From positions 12,119,594-12,183,593 of the forward strand of contig CM026431.1 in the NCBI GenBank assembly GCA_014871385.1: a stretch of DNA of 64,000 nucleotides, given 5' to 3'. Below, one piece after another: positions 9,631 through 21,297 of this stretch. Source of the DNA: Ceratodon purpureus (taxonomy: Eukaryota; Streptophyta; Bryopsida; Pseudoditrichales; Ditrichaceae). The notes beneath the pieces are model-generated. The model searched no databases. It had not been told where the DNA came from and saw only the letters and a list, made by a program, of their open reading frames with translations. The position numbers and the translations under genes are program-made. Position 1 is the stretch's first letter, and every line of letters begins with the position of its first letter.

Positions 9631-12200
9631 CTATACATGCCGCCTCCAAGAATATGAAGATGGTCCAGGAGGGTTCGAGACGATGTCAACATCATGTCTC
9701 TGCTCCATTGGCATTCCATCTGATACTCCATTAGGCCAAGCAATCTGTACATGGTTCATTTGGGGAGGATAAGTACTAACACCGTGTTGGCCTGCCCAGT
9801 CAAAATCTATGAACTTTACTTCAAAACCCCCGTTTCTTCGCCGCACCATAATGTTCCACTCACGGGCATCTCCATGAACAGACCCTGCATTCTCTGGGCC
9901 AAACACAGATAAACCATGAACTTTTTTGAGTGCGTCAAGAACAACCGATCGGCATTCTGTCTTCTCCTGGTCATCGAGCAAAAAGAATGTCTTCCATGGA
10001 TCCCCGAGAAATTCCATAGCAACGAGATAGAAACCCCCAGCCAACCTCTGAAACTCAAGCAACTCCGGTGCATAACCCATGTCGTACCATGCCCTGTGTA
10101 CCTGGAAAACACAACACACAAAACCATAAGCCCGACATCAACAGAACCATAAGCCCAACATCAAGTCAAACATGGATACATACCTAGAAAACAATTCTAC
10201 AGAACATGCCACATGATAAAGGCAATATGTCAATTAACAACTGAAATCAGGACAAAACATACCCGGTCACCATATCTTCTGCAGAATTTGATGACAACCT
10301 CTCGCTTGTTGGCATCCTCCGCTAGGAACACAAGCTGCTTGTTACCAATACTATTCTTGAACTTGTAGTTCGGATTCAACCAAAGTGAGTAAGGAGCAAA
10401 TTTATCTAGAAAAGGAAGGGGTTTGGATCCTTCTGCTTTACCCTGGATGCTGTCATAAAAAGTTTCCAAGCTATCCAATCCCAGCTTCAAAGCTTTAAAA
10501 ACAGAGGCCAACCTCATAGAGTTTGAATGGACAATATTTTCAACACATGTTAGAAAACTGGCAGTCACTTGATCCTGATAAGTCATGGCAGTCACTCTGA
10601 TGTGAGGTCCCCGTAACTCTATAAGGAACGCCGGGCAAGTGGAGAACAAGAATGCTGTGCTCTCCTTCCCTTCAATACAAAACCGGGAATAGTATGCCAA
10701 GCCCTGAAAATCTTTCAGCGTACTTGTAGATGCAAGCTCATTCTCCACCTCAAAAATCGCATAGATTGGAAATGGAGAGTTGCCTCTGATGCAACCATCA
10801 CATGGCATAATGCTTCCGTCCTCGATCTTGGCGCCTTGATTGATACGCCTCTTTAGATAAACACCAAGTACTTCGAAAACTTCGGTTTGACGCGCACTCT
10901 CTGGTTTAAAAAACTCTATGCTTGTGTCGCAAAGCTCTTTCACAAAAGAGTGATCCTCCCGAGTTAGCAACGTGGAGTTTTGAAGATTATCTTCAAACTC
11001 TCCAAATATTGGATGCAACAATGGTCCTGGTAGAGTACCCAAATGAGATCTATCGCATCGAAAGAGGGGTCCGTCGACATGATTCTGAACGCGCCTAACA
11101 GTGTGCAAGTCGAAAGATGATGGTGCTTGCTCTTTGTATCGTCTCATTATCGCGGGTGGGTCAGACAACGCCTTCGCTAGGTTCTCTACACATGATATCC
11201 AAATGACCGTTTAGATATAATCAAGGGATTGTCCGGATGTAATCTGGTCTACTATGTTTGCATGACTTCATTTGTTGCAGCTACTAGAGTTTAGATGCGG
11301 TACGTAACGTCCTGGAGAACCTCTCGCTACCCCACCGATATAACACACCCTAAACATTCATTGCCAGTTGATCTAAATCTGAACGTTGGTTCTTTCTGCA
11401 GGTTGAGCAAGAGCTAGGGTGGAGTAACCGGGCACATCAGGAGATAGACTGTTAGAGCACACAAGGGCACTCTTCTGTGAAAACCATCATACTTGCTGGA
11501 TCTGAATGAAAATTCTTTGAAAGCAAGAAGCCCTAACCTCAAAAACCTAAGTGCAACAATCCATACTAAACATGTTGTAAATTTGTGCCAACATGTTGCA
11601 AACAAGATACGAAACACTTCAATGATCTTGTGCAAGCATAGTCCACGTAACTACAAAAGGGGATCACACACGACGGTCACAAATTTCAACCGTGACAAAA
11701 AATGAGAATCACGCTAAATACCTGCTGGCATGCAAAACAAAGTAAAAGAAAATCACAGACAAACTTAGACATACACGATTCAATATGAAGCACCGACTCA
11801 TTTACTGCCAAAATTTCAGAAGAAGATCACACGCAACGCTCACAAAACAGAACTGACGAAACCCTACAGTAGACCAAAGAGTGCAGGTGTCTTCCGCAAC
11901 GAAGGTGGCTGCACTGCATGGAACTCTATGTTACCCTCCTTCTTGACTGGTTTTTAGGAAAGAAATCATACCGGGCTGAAACGTGTAAGTGTGTCCTGCA
12001 GTGAGCAGATCGCTCTTCGTAAGATCAATGGAGGCGTCCTCGACTAAGGCGCCGACGAGCCCATGCTTCATGAAGATGCTGTCCAGAACTTCAGAGACAG
12101 GTTTGCCCCCTGGCGGCACCTTATACTTGCCCAAACTGCTTCCATCATCTCGTATAATTTCGATAATGCTCGTCATCGACAGGAGAAAAGCGTCCTCCAT
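9631..12200 (-). CDS. CRN-like protein: ubiquitin-like header, REase-like and kinase domains
   Basis: Three exons close in frame: 12200-11972, 11185-10263 and 10101-9631 (540 aa). Exon 1 encodes a short ubiquitin-like header (IIEIIRDDGSSLGKYKVPPG, ending HTYTFQP), as in Crinkler proteins. Exon 2 carries a restriction-endonuclease-like segment around IYAIFEVENE; families of this type usually have E-x-K there, so the expected Lys is Glu and nuclease activity is doubtful. Exon 3 and the end of exon 2 form a protein-kinase-like domain: VVIKF (Lys), catalytic loop VHGDAREWNIMV, and IDFDWAG in place of DFG. REase-kinase fusions behind a swappable header are described for CRN effectors across eukaryotes. 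Intron 1 (786 bases, phase 1) contains the shared 488-base segment. Exon 1 and exon 2 could also belong to separate transcripts; the join rests on phase and sites only. Confidence 0.7.
11485..11972. repeat. Shared CRN first-intron segment, copy A
   Basis: Matches 22605-23092 with no gap; I count three differences in 488 bases. In the minus sense the segment starts at the last base of exon 1 and covers the donor GTATGATTTC and the first 487 intron bases. The exons on both sides of the two copies are unrelated. Confidence 0.95.
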
Positions 12201-13261
12201 CAAGCTAGAATTAGCTTCGGCTTGCTTATTCTTTCCGGACGAAATTGCTGTCTTCAATCCTCTTTTATGCTGCGTCCAAGAAAAGATGGGATGGACAACG
12301 ATACGTGTTGCTGAGATTCTTGATAGAAGAGCAACAAGATGCGAAACCTGAGTTGAGTGAGCGAGCGAGGAGCAATCGAAGAGGCACAAGCTATTAACAA
12401 GGTGATATTTTTCCCACTCAATTGACTCATTCTATTTAAAAACCATTTAGAAATGTCAAAAAAATTGCAAGAAGAAATGAAAAAAAAAACATCTAAAGTT
12501 GAACCTCCTTCTACAAAAAATGCTTCTCAATCACTCATTTCTTCTTGGATTGATATGAAATTTTATCCACACATACTAGACTAGTATGCACAACCTTTGT
12601 TTTTTAAAATTTGAAAACAGAGTTTGTATGAAGAAGATATGAGCCGCCAAAATTCACTATAGTTCCAAATACCAAGATATTGAACTATGAATTGCTTCCA
12701 AACAATTCAAAACAACTTGGATTGACATGGATATTTTACCACAATAAGTACACTTCAAGGGGAACAAAAATCAACAAATTTATTTGAAAACAAACATTAG
12801 ATGAAGGAGATAAAAGCCCCCAAAGTTGCAGCCTTGAAATGCAATTTGGTGGACTCAAATTGGGCTGTGAACTTGCATTAGCCTCCAAAACTTTAGTTTA
12901 TCTTGGACTAATTTGAAATTTTTATCACACAAATTAAAAGAGATTGCACAACTTTCCCAATAAGTTTGATTGAATTTGGATCTTGGATGCAAAAGTTACA
13001 GCACTTCAAACTAATAGACCCATCTCCCAATGCCGTCACTAAGCCCTATAATAAGTCACATCTAGGTAATGTGTGTTTTTGTGGGTGATATATCTATGAT
13101 TTTGAAGATTGTGTGGGTTTTGGGGGTGGGGGTGTAATTTCCGTTGTTAGGCTCGAGATGGAGCGTCAACTGTTATGTGTTGAGTGGGTTCACGTTTTGA
13201 GTGCAGAGAATTTTGTAATTAGAGCCACTTATTACTTATTACCGTGAGGTAGAAGCACATA
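12201..13261. other. No gene seen beyond the CRN-like gene 5' flank
   Basis: The minus-strand frame stays open upstream of the chosen ATG at 12200 to about 12389 but without an ATG. The rest is AT-rich with loosely repeated wording (for example ATCTTGGATTGACATGGA-like phrases) and no domain. Confidence 0.35.
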
Positions 13262-15063
13262 TTACCGTGGTTGGGTAGCAGGTTCATAAATAATTCTAAT
13301 ATAATAATTTCTAATATGTTGGATATTTTAAGGATATAAAATAAAATATGATAAGTTATTTTCAGGAATACTTTTCTATTTAAATCTATTTAGAGTGGTT
13401 TTTTTTCTAAATAAGAAAATAAAAAAAGTCAATTTTTAAGTCTAGACAATTTTTTTTATGGGACCTTAAGGAAGCGCCTAAGCTCCCAACATTGGAAACG
13501 TAGGCGTTCCCAAAAGTTCCCTTGCAGTGCGAGCGCCCTAATGCCATGGTGACGCCGTGGAATCTATGTGACAGATTGGTCGTCTGCTGAGACTGTTCAC
13601 AGGACCTTCGGCGGGCTTTCAGGAGGTACGGAGATCGATATCCGCTGCTGGATTACGGAAGCAAGCACTTCAATATAATGTTATATGACTTTGCTTTAAT
13701 ATTTGACAGTTGTTCCAGAATTATTTGTGATCGGTTGGATTTGTGTGACACTGCATTTTTATTTTTATTTTTATTTTATTTTTTATTTTCATTTTTTATT
13801 TTATTTTTTATTCTATGTTGATCTAAAAGCCCACTACAGTCTTGTATTTGGATTTATTTCAAAATGATGAAAAAAATTCTATTATTTTATCAACTATGAA
13901 TAATTTAAATGACATGATTTAATTTAGAGTGAATATGAATGTTCAAAAATATGTGAGTAAAAGTAAAATCGAATCTAAGAAAATCAAAAAATCATGTATG
14001 ATCTACAAATCAATGTTCCTTTGTTTGATGTGGACTTCCACCTTAAAATCCATATGTCATTGTATCATTTCTTGCTATGGAACTAGCTCTCTAGCTGGGT
14101 CCACAACTTTTATGTTATTTTCTAGTTTGGTCTCTAATCTTTACATTCATTTCTAATTACGATAATTATGAGGGTCCTAGGTAGGAGTATGAGCATAAAC
14201 AAGTAAAGAAAAAAATGCACCAAACTAACATCAAATAGGAGCAAAATCATGTAGTATGGTCAATTGAAGCAAAGGGGTGTAAGCACGGTAAAGTGGACCA
14301 GTGAGTGCAATGTGTGATCACTAGAAAGTGAATATGAAGTGTGTTGTTTTTCAAAGCTTAAATCTGATTATGAGCATTTTGGTGTAGATTTTGAGCATTT
14401 TAGTCACTTTCTAAGGTGTCATAAGGTATCTTACATGCATCTTTGTTAAAAGAACATCTTCAATCAAAACTTGATTTGACCACTAGTTCTAAATCATAAA
14501 AATAAACTTTTCCAAAGTTTTGATTTCTTCATCTAGTGGCCTCTATTGTCTTTAGAGGATGTTTTTTTCAATTTGAAAAACAATGTTCGGTGAAGAAAAA
14601 CTCACTAAAAGTACCGCGGAAGTGACCCTCTTGAAAACCATCCTTGCGACACTTTTGGAACCCTAAACCAATTAATGAGTATATGAATTGACTATTTTAG
14701 AATACCTCTTAAACATACAGAGGGCCCCCCTTCATCAAAAGTGATTTTAAGACAGTCATTGATTCTTTTCTAGCCACTTTTTCAAATGGTCACATTCACT
14801 TTGCTTGGATTTAAAGCCCTCATACAATAACTTAAAAGTGTCTAATTTGCATGAAACTTAGGAGATTCAACAAGTTATTTTGCAATTAGAGCCACTTATA
14901 TGATAAGTTATTTTTATGAATACTTTTCTATTTACATCTATTTAGAGTGGTTGTTCTTCTAAATAGGAAAATCAAAAAAGTCAATTTTTAAGTCTAGACA
15001 ATTTTCTTTTGTTGTAAATATCTATACATTTGGACGAAGCTGCTACCCAAGTATGGTACCACC
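13262..15063. mobile_element. Possible TIR element with internal direct repeats
   Basis: The left end has TTGGGTAGCAGGTTC; the right end, reverse-complemented, has GGTACCATACTTGGGTAGCA followed by GCTTCG. These resemble the ends at 3896-4171. Inside, about 110 bases near 13350-13460 recur near 14915-15005 (GATAAGTTATTTT, then CTATTTAGAGTGGTT and AAGTCTAGACAATTTT). A TTTTA-rich run lies at 13760-13815. No transposase frame is present. The target duplication was not resolved. Confidence 0.4.
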
Positions 15064-15799
15064 AATTTCAGGGCATGTAAAAAGACCATGAATAGAAAGA
15101 ATGACGAAATTCTTCTAGGAAGAATTTTTCTTGCGGAATGCAAATTTTTTCATGATTTGATTTTCATGGTTGAGATTATTATTATTTTTTGAAGTGAAAA
15201 TTATCTCAAACTCCTTATACTTGTGTAGAAATTTCCTTATCCAATTTACAGATGAGATACTAATTTCCACTTGTAATAAGGACCTAAAATCAAAAATGAT
15301 TTCCTTCCAATATCTGAATGGCATATTTTCCTATGTTTGCTTTCTCATAATTATGATGGAGGCTTTGACACTTCAATTAAAGCTCTATTGCCTTTGAATA
15401 TATCTCGTCTTTTTATGATTCATAATTGAATTATTTGGACACGCGCTTCTTTTCAATCCACATGTTTTCATTGATTGTATCACCAAAATAGAATATGCCT
15501 TTGTAATGTATACATTTCAAAATCATTTGCAAATGGGAGTTCTTAGAATTAGTGAATTGAAATATTACACCTTTTGACTACTTCTATGATACATTCCAAT
15601 ATTCTTCAACTAACACAATTCTCAATTTACTACTTTAGAAAAAAGTCATATGAATAATTTACATAACAAATCACTGGAAGAAAATGATTACTTATCTAGG
15701 AATGAAACCAACAACTTATATTTTTCAAAAATATTACAAAACATTCTAAGGTAATAGAGTACTATAGTAATAAGGATAAATTGAAATGGTCAAGTAAAC
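15064..15799. other. No gene seen
   Basis: AT-rich sequence; short open frames on both strands have no recognisable features. Confidence 0.4.
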
Positions 15800-16113
15800 A
15801 TTTTGAAATCTTGATGAAGTGGCCGCCATTTGCTCTTCCAAGAACTTCTGATTCATCTCCAGTTGCTTATCCACCTCATCCTTAGACTTGTATGCTTGCA
15901 CCTTCTTCAACCTGTAAAACTCCTCCCTCTCCAGTTCATCGAGCTCGGTTCTGATGTACATCAATTAGGGTTTGGGGTTTATGGAACATGGATCCTGATT
16001 CTTCAACAGCTGATGCCCCTTTGTCGCCCCTAGCTATCAACCAAGTCTTCACCACTCCCATCATGGTGATGGTCGGCGCAACATTCAATCGCTGCCTGCG
16101 TGGATCCCGACAT
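15800..16113 (-). pseudogene. V-ATPase subunit D, internally deleted copy
   Basis: Subunit D is part of the central stalk of the vacuolar proton pump. In the minus sense an ATG at 16113 opens MSGSTQ, then a small insertion shifts the frame before QRLNVAPTITMMGVVK, the start of subunit D. After about 35 codons the sequence jumps, at about 15965, to the family's C-terminal helix, YIRTELDELEREEFYRLKK, which runs to roughly 15800. The middle of the protein (well over 100 residues) is missing, so it cannot be functional. A second N-terminal copy lies in the opposite orientation at 17176. Confidence 0.8.
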
Positions 16114-16923
16114 CTTTCCCTACCAGTGACGTTTCTTCCAGTGCACCGCAACGAAAACCTCAACTTAATTCGAACAATCCCAATCAACGTCTCAACAAAA
16201 GTTCACACTAATTCCTACGCCCTAATCCGCTAAGAACTCTCACATCCCAAAGCAACCACATGAACAACAACTGCTCTACTTCTCATGACACATACGGCCC
16301 ACATAACCCTCCATTGAATATCACAGCTTCTCAAACACATGCTAACTCTCAATTTCGAAACTCAATTCAAGCTCATTGAATCATGTCTTTGGGATGCAAT
16401 CTGAACAACGTTGAACATCACCACTGTACAGTACAGTACAGTACAGTACTGCACATGCAAAGGACGGAAATCCCCCAATTGGTGACTTAACAAAAAGTCC
16501 CAATTGGCGTCGAGATCAGTTGCCAAATTCTCCTTCAGATTAGTGCGTGCCAGCGTGGAGGTTTCTGAAGTCTTGATGAGAGCTTCACACTTTCCATTGA
16601 TATCCGTCGCCGGCGTTGCCCGGATATGACATCCAGCTCCGCAAGTAACAAGTAACCGTGACTCGACATCGTCTCATTACTTGGCGATGGCGGAGTTGAT
16701 CCATCGTATGTATCTCTCCTTCGATCATCGTTCACTCTTGTTTTCGGATCCTGGCAACTCGCAGAGTAGCATCACGGGAGCTTACTAGTCAAGCTTTGAG
16801 TTAAGAAGGATAATAGAGAGACGAGCCGTTAGCTGGATTGACTCTTAAGTAAGAATTTTGTACTTGGTGGATCTTCTGGTAGCAGGGTTTTTGTGGGGAG
16901 GACGATCAGCTAGGGTGGTGCAG
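16114..16923. other. No gene seen; GTACA microsatellite
   Basis: A pure 5-base repeat (GTACA) lies at about 16426-16449. The last part is probably the first untranslated exon of the V-ATPase D fragment that follows. Confidence 0.4.
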
Positions 16924-17281
16924 GTGAGAAATTGCTTCTGATTTCTTGGGGCGAATTCAATGGTTGTGTAGGACGTAACGTTTGGGGAGGGTTTTTTGGG
17001 GTTTGGTTTGGTGATTTAGATCATGAATTGGTTGTGAGGACGGTGATTAGATTTGAGGGTTATGGAGATTTTGGACTCCGTATCTTGAGGGTGATTTGTT
17101 GCGGAGGTGGTGATGGGTTGGGAACTTGGGGGTTTCAATATAATGGGCAGGAGGAAGTGATACGACGGCATCAAGATGTCAGGATCGACGCAGCGTCTCA
17201 ATGTGGCTCCGACCATTACTATGATGGGAGTGGTGAAGGCGAGGCTAGTGGGCGCCACGAAGGGGCATCAGCTGTTTCGTA
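16924..17281 (+). pseudogene. V-ATPase subunit D, 5' fragment with leader intron
   Basis: ATG at 17176 opens MSGSTQRLNVAPTITMMGVV, then KARLVGATKGHQL, a close match to the start of plant V-ATPase subunit D. The frame then leaves the family and stops at 17281 after 35 codons. Upstream, 16924-17150 fits a GT-AG intron in the leader, a feature known for plant subunit D genes, so this is a genomic fragment and not a processed copy. It breaks at the same point (about GGGGCATCAGCTGTT) as the inverted copy at 15800-16113. Confidence 0.75.
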
Positions 17282-17433
17282 ATCAGGGGGAATATAGAAA
17301 ATATACTACGATGAAAGGTCAACGGTGTAAATCGTTAAGTCATATTGTGCTTCAATGGTGTAGTTTAATTGAGAAAATCATCTATATTTAATTTGTTTTT
17401 ACTTTTCCCCCCTGTATTTGCTTCTTGTCACAG

Positions 17434-18330
17434 GTGGCCTTAGGAGCAAGTTTGGGCATAGCAGAACCACAATTGATGAGGGTCATGAGAGCCACTCTGT
17501 TTGCTCATACTCAGTGGTTCAAAGTTCAAATGTGTACTGATCGTTTTGCGGACTTCCTTAATATTAACACGCTCAAGGAACCAGACGCGGTGGCAGAAAC
17601 TTCAGAACCTACCATGGAAGACTTGAAAACTGTTAGAGGTTCAGGGTCTTGTTTATGAACTAGTGAGATGAGTGGGACCCAACTCCCTGAAGCTCCAAGG
17701 GATGGACCACTTTTTGACGACGGTTCTATATTGACGTTAATGGTACTTCGTTTCATTTATGTATATGTTGGCTCTTGCAAATTTAGGGTGCTTAATATTT
17801 GATTCTTTTTTAGATTCCACCTCACAACCTTCCTAGTCTTACAAGATCTGAGATTTTCGGATAGTTCCAATTGAGGTTGAAACTTGTTCATGTCGTGTTA
17901 TATGTTCTTCCAGCACATAATTCATTTTTCTTCTGTGGTTCAGATATTACCTTCAAAATAACAAATTTCTGAAGTCGGAACTTCCTAATACCTGTGCAGG
18001 AATTCTTAGCCCTATCAAGAGGAGATGCGATCCAGTTGCTTGTGCAGTACGATGGGAGCGTGGACAATGTATTTGCACATTTAATGTCATAACTTCCATG
18101 TCAAGTCCCTCAGATCTTTAGTGGCCTCACAACATTCATACCAACAGCATTGTGTACCCTTGTAGAAAAACATACCTCTTCTCTTACAGGCAGTAAAAGT
18201 ATTCTTGTCTAATTTGCAATTTCCCTGAAGGCCCTGAAGAGACGAGGTGTGCCTGATGCAATGTCCATGGAAAGTGTGTCTCAGGCACCCATAATTGACA
18301 TTTTGAAGTTCCCACTTGTGCCTCACAATG
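17434..18330 (+). CDS. Possible exons of an unrecognised gene
   Basis: Three stretches have acceptor sites and protein-like reading. From 17434 the frame reads VALGASLGIAEPQL and ends near 17655. From 18000 it reads EFLALSRGDAIQLLVQYDGS. Near 18227-18330 it reads GVPDAMSMESVSQAPIIDI. I could not join them in phase or place them in a family. They may be remnants of one gene or chance frames. Confidence 0.25.
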
Positions 18331-19742
18331 TAGGAAATCATCATGCATGTGTGCACCTGGAGGAGATACCTCTACTGTAAAGATTCTGTGTACAACAATA
18401 CCACCTGTCTATGGATATCATACGAATATCTTGACAAGTGTGTCTGTAGAAAATCGTGTTGATTTCAGATATCATGCATCTGTGCTAGAGTGGGTAACAA
18501 AATAGAGCTGTGGATTATGTGCTATATTCCGTTCCTTAAGAATCTATTGTGGGCTCACAGTTTTGCTGGTAAGATGCCTGGTTGGTGATAAGGTAATTCT
18601 TGTAGGTACATATGCACCGGCATATTTCTTGCTGTGATAGTTGGACTAGGACGTTGATGAATAAGTGATCGATTACACCAACTAATCTTCACTTTTAATC
18701 GCCCTGCGAGATGGAAGAGACGAAACGTGCCATTGTGGAACACATCACAGTGCACTCAAATAGCCTGAATGGTTCCTTATCCAATTCTTACTTAAAATTC
18801 AAGAAGTTCTATGACAGATAAAATGATGTGGAGAAGTCAGTCACTATCGTTGATGAGACATCATTCAACACAAAAAATAAATTGATCGGGAAGAGAGATT
18901 CAGGAATATGGTTTAGGGCTTCCTATGGCAGGAATTCATGTGACGTTTGCAAGGTATTGATTCTAATGCGAAAATAGATGATTGAAGTTACGCAAGAAGA
19001 AAACAAAAAAGAAGAATGCTGCAGCTGTGTTCACCAACTTCGTTTCTCGAAACTTCCTTGCTACCACTTCTGAAAAATCCCAAAAGGTCGCACATACTGT
19101 ACAGAATACTGCCCCAGGCCAAGGATTTCCCCAAGGTTCCCCTATCGCCATGATGAGGATTACAATGCTACAAATCCCATTTGTGTCCCATTTGCACACA
19201 TGAATGGTTCTTTCGCAACTCCCCCATACCTAGTTTTGCACTGGAATTACAGTCGACAATCAGTAAGCTTTAGTAAACGTATGGGGCACTTCGAACAATC
19301 AAACTCGACTTAACGATTGTTGCCCCTCTAAAATCATTACAAACACAAGCATCTTGTTCCATTACATCCATGGCATGTCTTTGTGCTGCAAAGTTTACGA
19401 TTGAGGTAGAAGACAAGCAATTTGTAACCCATCTAGAAACCCACATTTCAAAGCAGTTATAAATGATGCTATGCCAAGACAGTCGAGGAAATGGAAGCTT
19501 GATTGATGGCTATGGAGGTTTCTACCTTCAGTGACAGTCCTACAAAACCCTAACAGAGCAATAACCAGAGTGAATGAGAGTGAAGGGTTGTAATGAATCC
19601 CTTCGCACCTCTTGAAGACTGTATTCAGCAGGTGATCATACCTCCTGGAAGTCGGTAAAATGCATCAAAGGAGCCTCTGGGATGTCCAAACATAACCCAC
19701 ACATGTGATGGAACTTCAATTCATTGGTACAAAGTGGAACCC
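18331..19742. other. No gene seen
   Basis: Short open frames only. Sequence around 18840-18960 reads in places like coding sequence (for example KRDSGIWFRASYGRN on the plus strand) but without closing splice sites. Confidence 0.3.
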
Positions 19743-20027
19743 TAAGTGAAAGGAGAAGCATCACACTTTGGTAAGCCTTTGTAGAAAGGCTGGCCGTAGT
19801 ACTTGAAGGGCAAAGGCAGAGTGGGCGATGGAGGATTGTAGCTTTGAGTTGGCATCGAAGAACCTGCTCCCATCATCTTCACGGCCATTCTCCCCTGAAC
19901 CTGCGTGCTCAGTTCTTGGCCTTCCTTCGGATTTGGTTGCCTGCTTCCAGATGTCCTGCAACTTAGATGTTAAATTCGGCAACCACGGCAATCGTGCCGC
20001 TGCAGCGCCGGCGCCGGGGCCTGCCAT
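19743..20027 (-). CDS. Possible small protein, unresolved frame
   Basis: Two overlapping minus-strand frames look protein-like. One begins MAGPGAGAAAARLPWLPNLT at ATG 20027. The other contains MPTQSYNPPSPTLPLPFKYY and ends at a TAG near 19743. A splice between them would make one small protein of about 80 to 100 aa, but no GT-AG pair fits convincingly. No family recognised. Confidence 0.25.
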
Positions 20028-21297
20028 GAACGCTACGCAGATGCAAGCTGAGCATTCAATCGCACAAGCATGATTCCGTGGCGCCGGGGTATTCTTCTAG
20101 ATGAGTGACATATTCTGTTCGATTTCTAGAATTCAATTACCGGTACCCAAATGACTGACTGCATCCGATAGATAACACTCGTTTGAGGTAGAGTGCCGGA
20201 TTTGCTGGAGGCAGTCTCTGTTGCAGACTTGGCAAGAAGCCTAAGTTAATGGGCAAAGGCCTAATGGGTCATGCGTTGAAAGTTGAAGCTATCTCGATCG
20301 GAGTCCGGACCTTACTCGACTTCAACATATCCTAATGAATTCAAGCTACGTGTGGCATGAACTCCCTCCCTAGATAATTGAATGCCGTCATGATAATTTA
20401 CTACTCAAACAATGACTGTTCTGATACCATCCAAGACAAAAACAAGAAAACAACACAAGTAACACAAACATAATCTAACAGAAATTAATAGCTGAAAATC
20501 AGAAACCATAAGATACAAATGATTATCAGACATCAGAAGTCCGGAATTCTGACTCCTGGACCTTAGTTATTGACCGGAAGGAAAAATGGTTCCCAAACAA
20601 CACAGAACAATACCAGGACCGAACAAGGTGAGGGAGGTAAAACAATACTAAATCTTCATAACCGATATGGATTCCATTTCATTCACTTGCAAGACGGTTG
20701 CTAGACAACACTGATTGGAAAGTATTTCTGGCTGCGACAATGACAGTTCCATATGTTATTATTGCGAAGCTTGCAACTTTCTTGCTCACAAAGATTGTGT
20801 AGAGACTAAAGATAAGGTAGAGGTATTTTTCCCGCTTATCACGTTACATATCAATGTTAATATCACAGTACACATGTGAAAAGCATAGAAGTTCTGAAAT
20901 AACGTCAATATGAGCATATTGTCAACAGGACATCCTTACAAGGACATCCTTACAAGGACATCCTTACAAGGACATCCTTACAGCTTGAATCACTTTCAGT
21001 TCCTATTAAACACTAAACGTCAGCCCTGCGATAGAAAATTCCGTCAGCTGCCATCAGCATTCTCAACACTACATGTCAATTCTTGTGTATGTTCTCTATA
21101 AACAGTGCCCTAAACAGAATTTACAAGAACTGTTCCCTGTATGTCGCAATTACAAATATGCACACTATATGAAGAGTTCGCCATTCACTGCTACAATTTC
21201 CCCATCTGTCTCATCTATCAGGCTTGCAACAAAGCTTGCCACAACGGCAACCTCCAAAACTGCAAGGTAAAAGCGCGGGTGCACTGTGCAACAAACT
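20028..21297. other. No gene seen; 14-base tandem repeat
   Basis: AGGACATCCTTACA occurs four times head to tail at 20927-20982. Nothing else is recognisable in this stretch. Confidence 0.5.

Noticed and set aside
11414-11635. Conserved minus-strand frame present in both shared intron copies (also 22477-22755)
   Set aside because: It lies inside the predicted intron, differs at its ends between the copies and has no ATG-supported family match. The identity is explained by the recent DNA copy.
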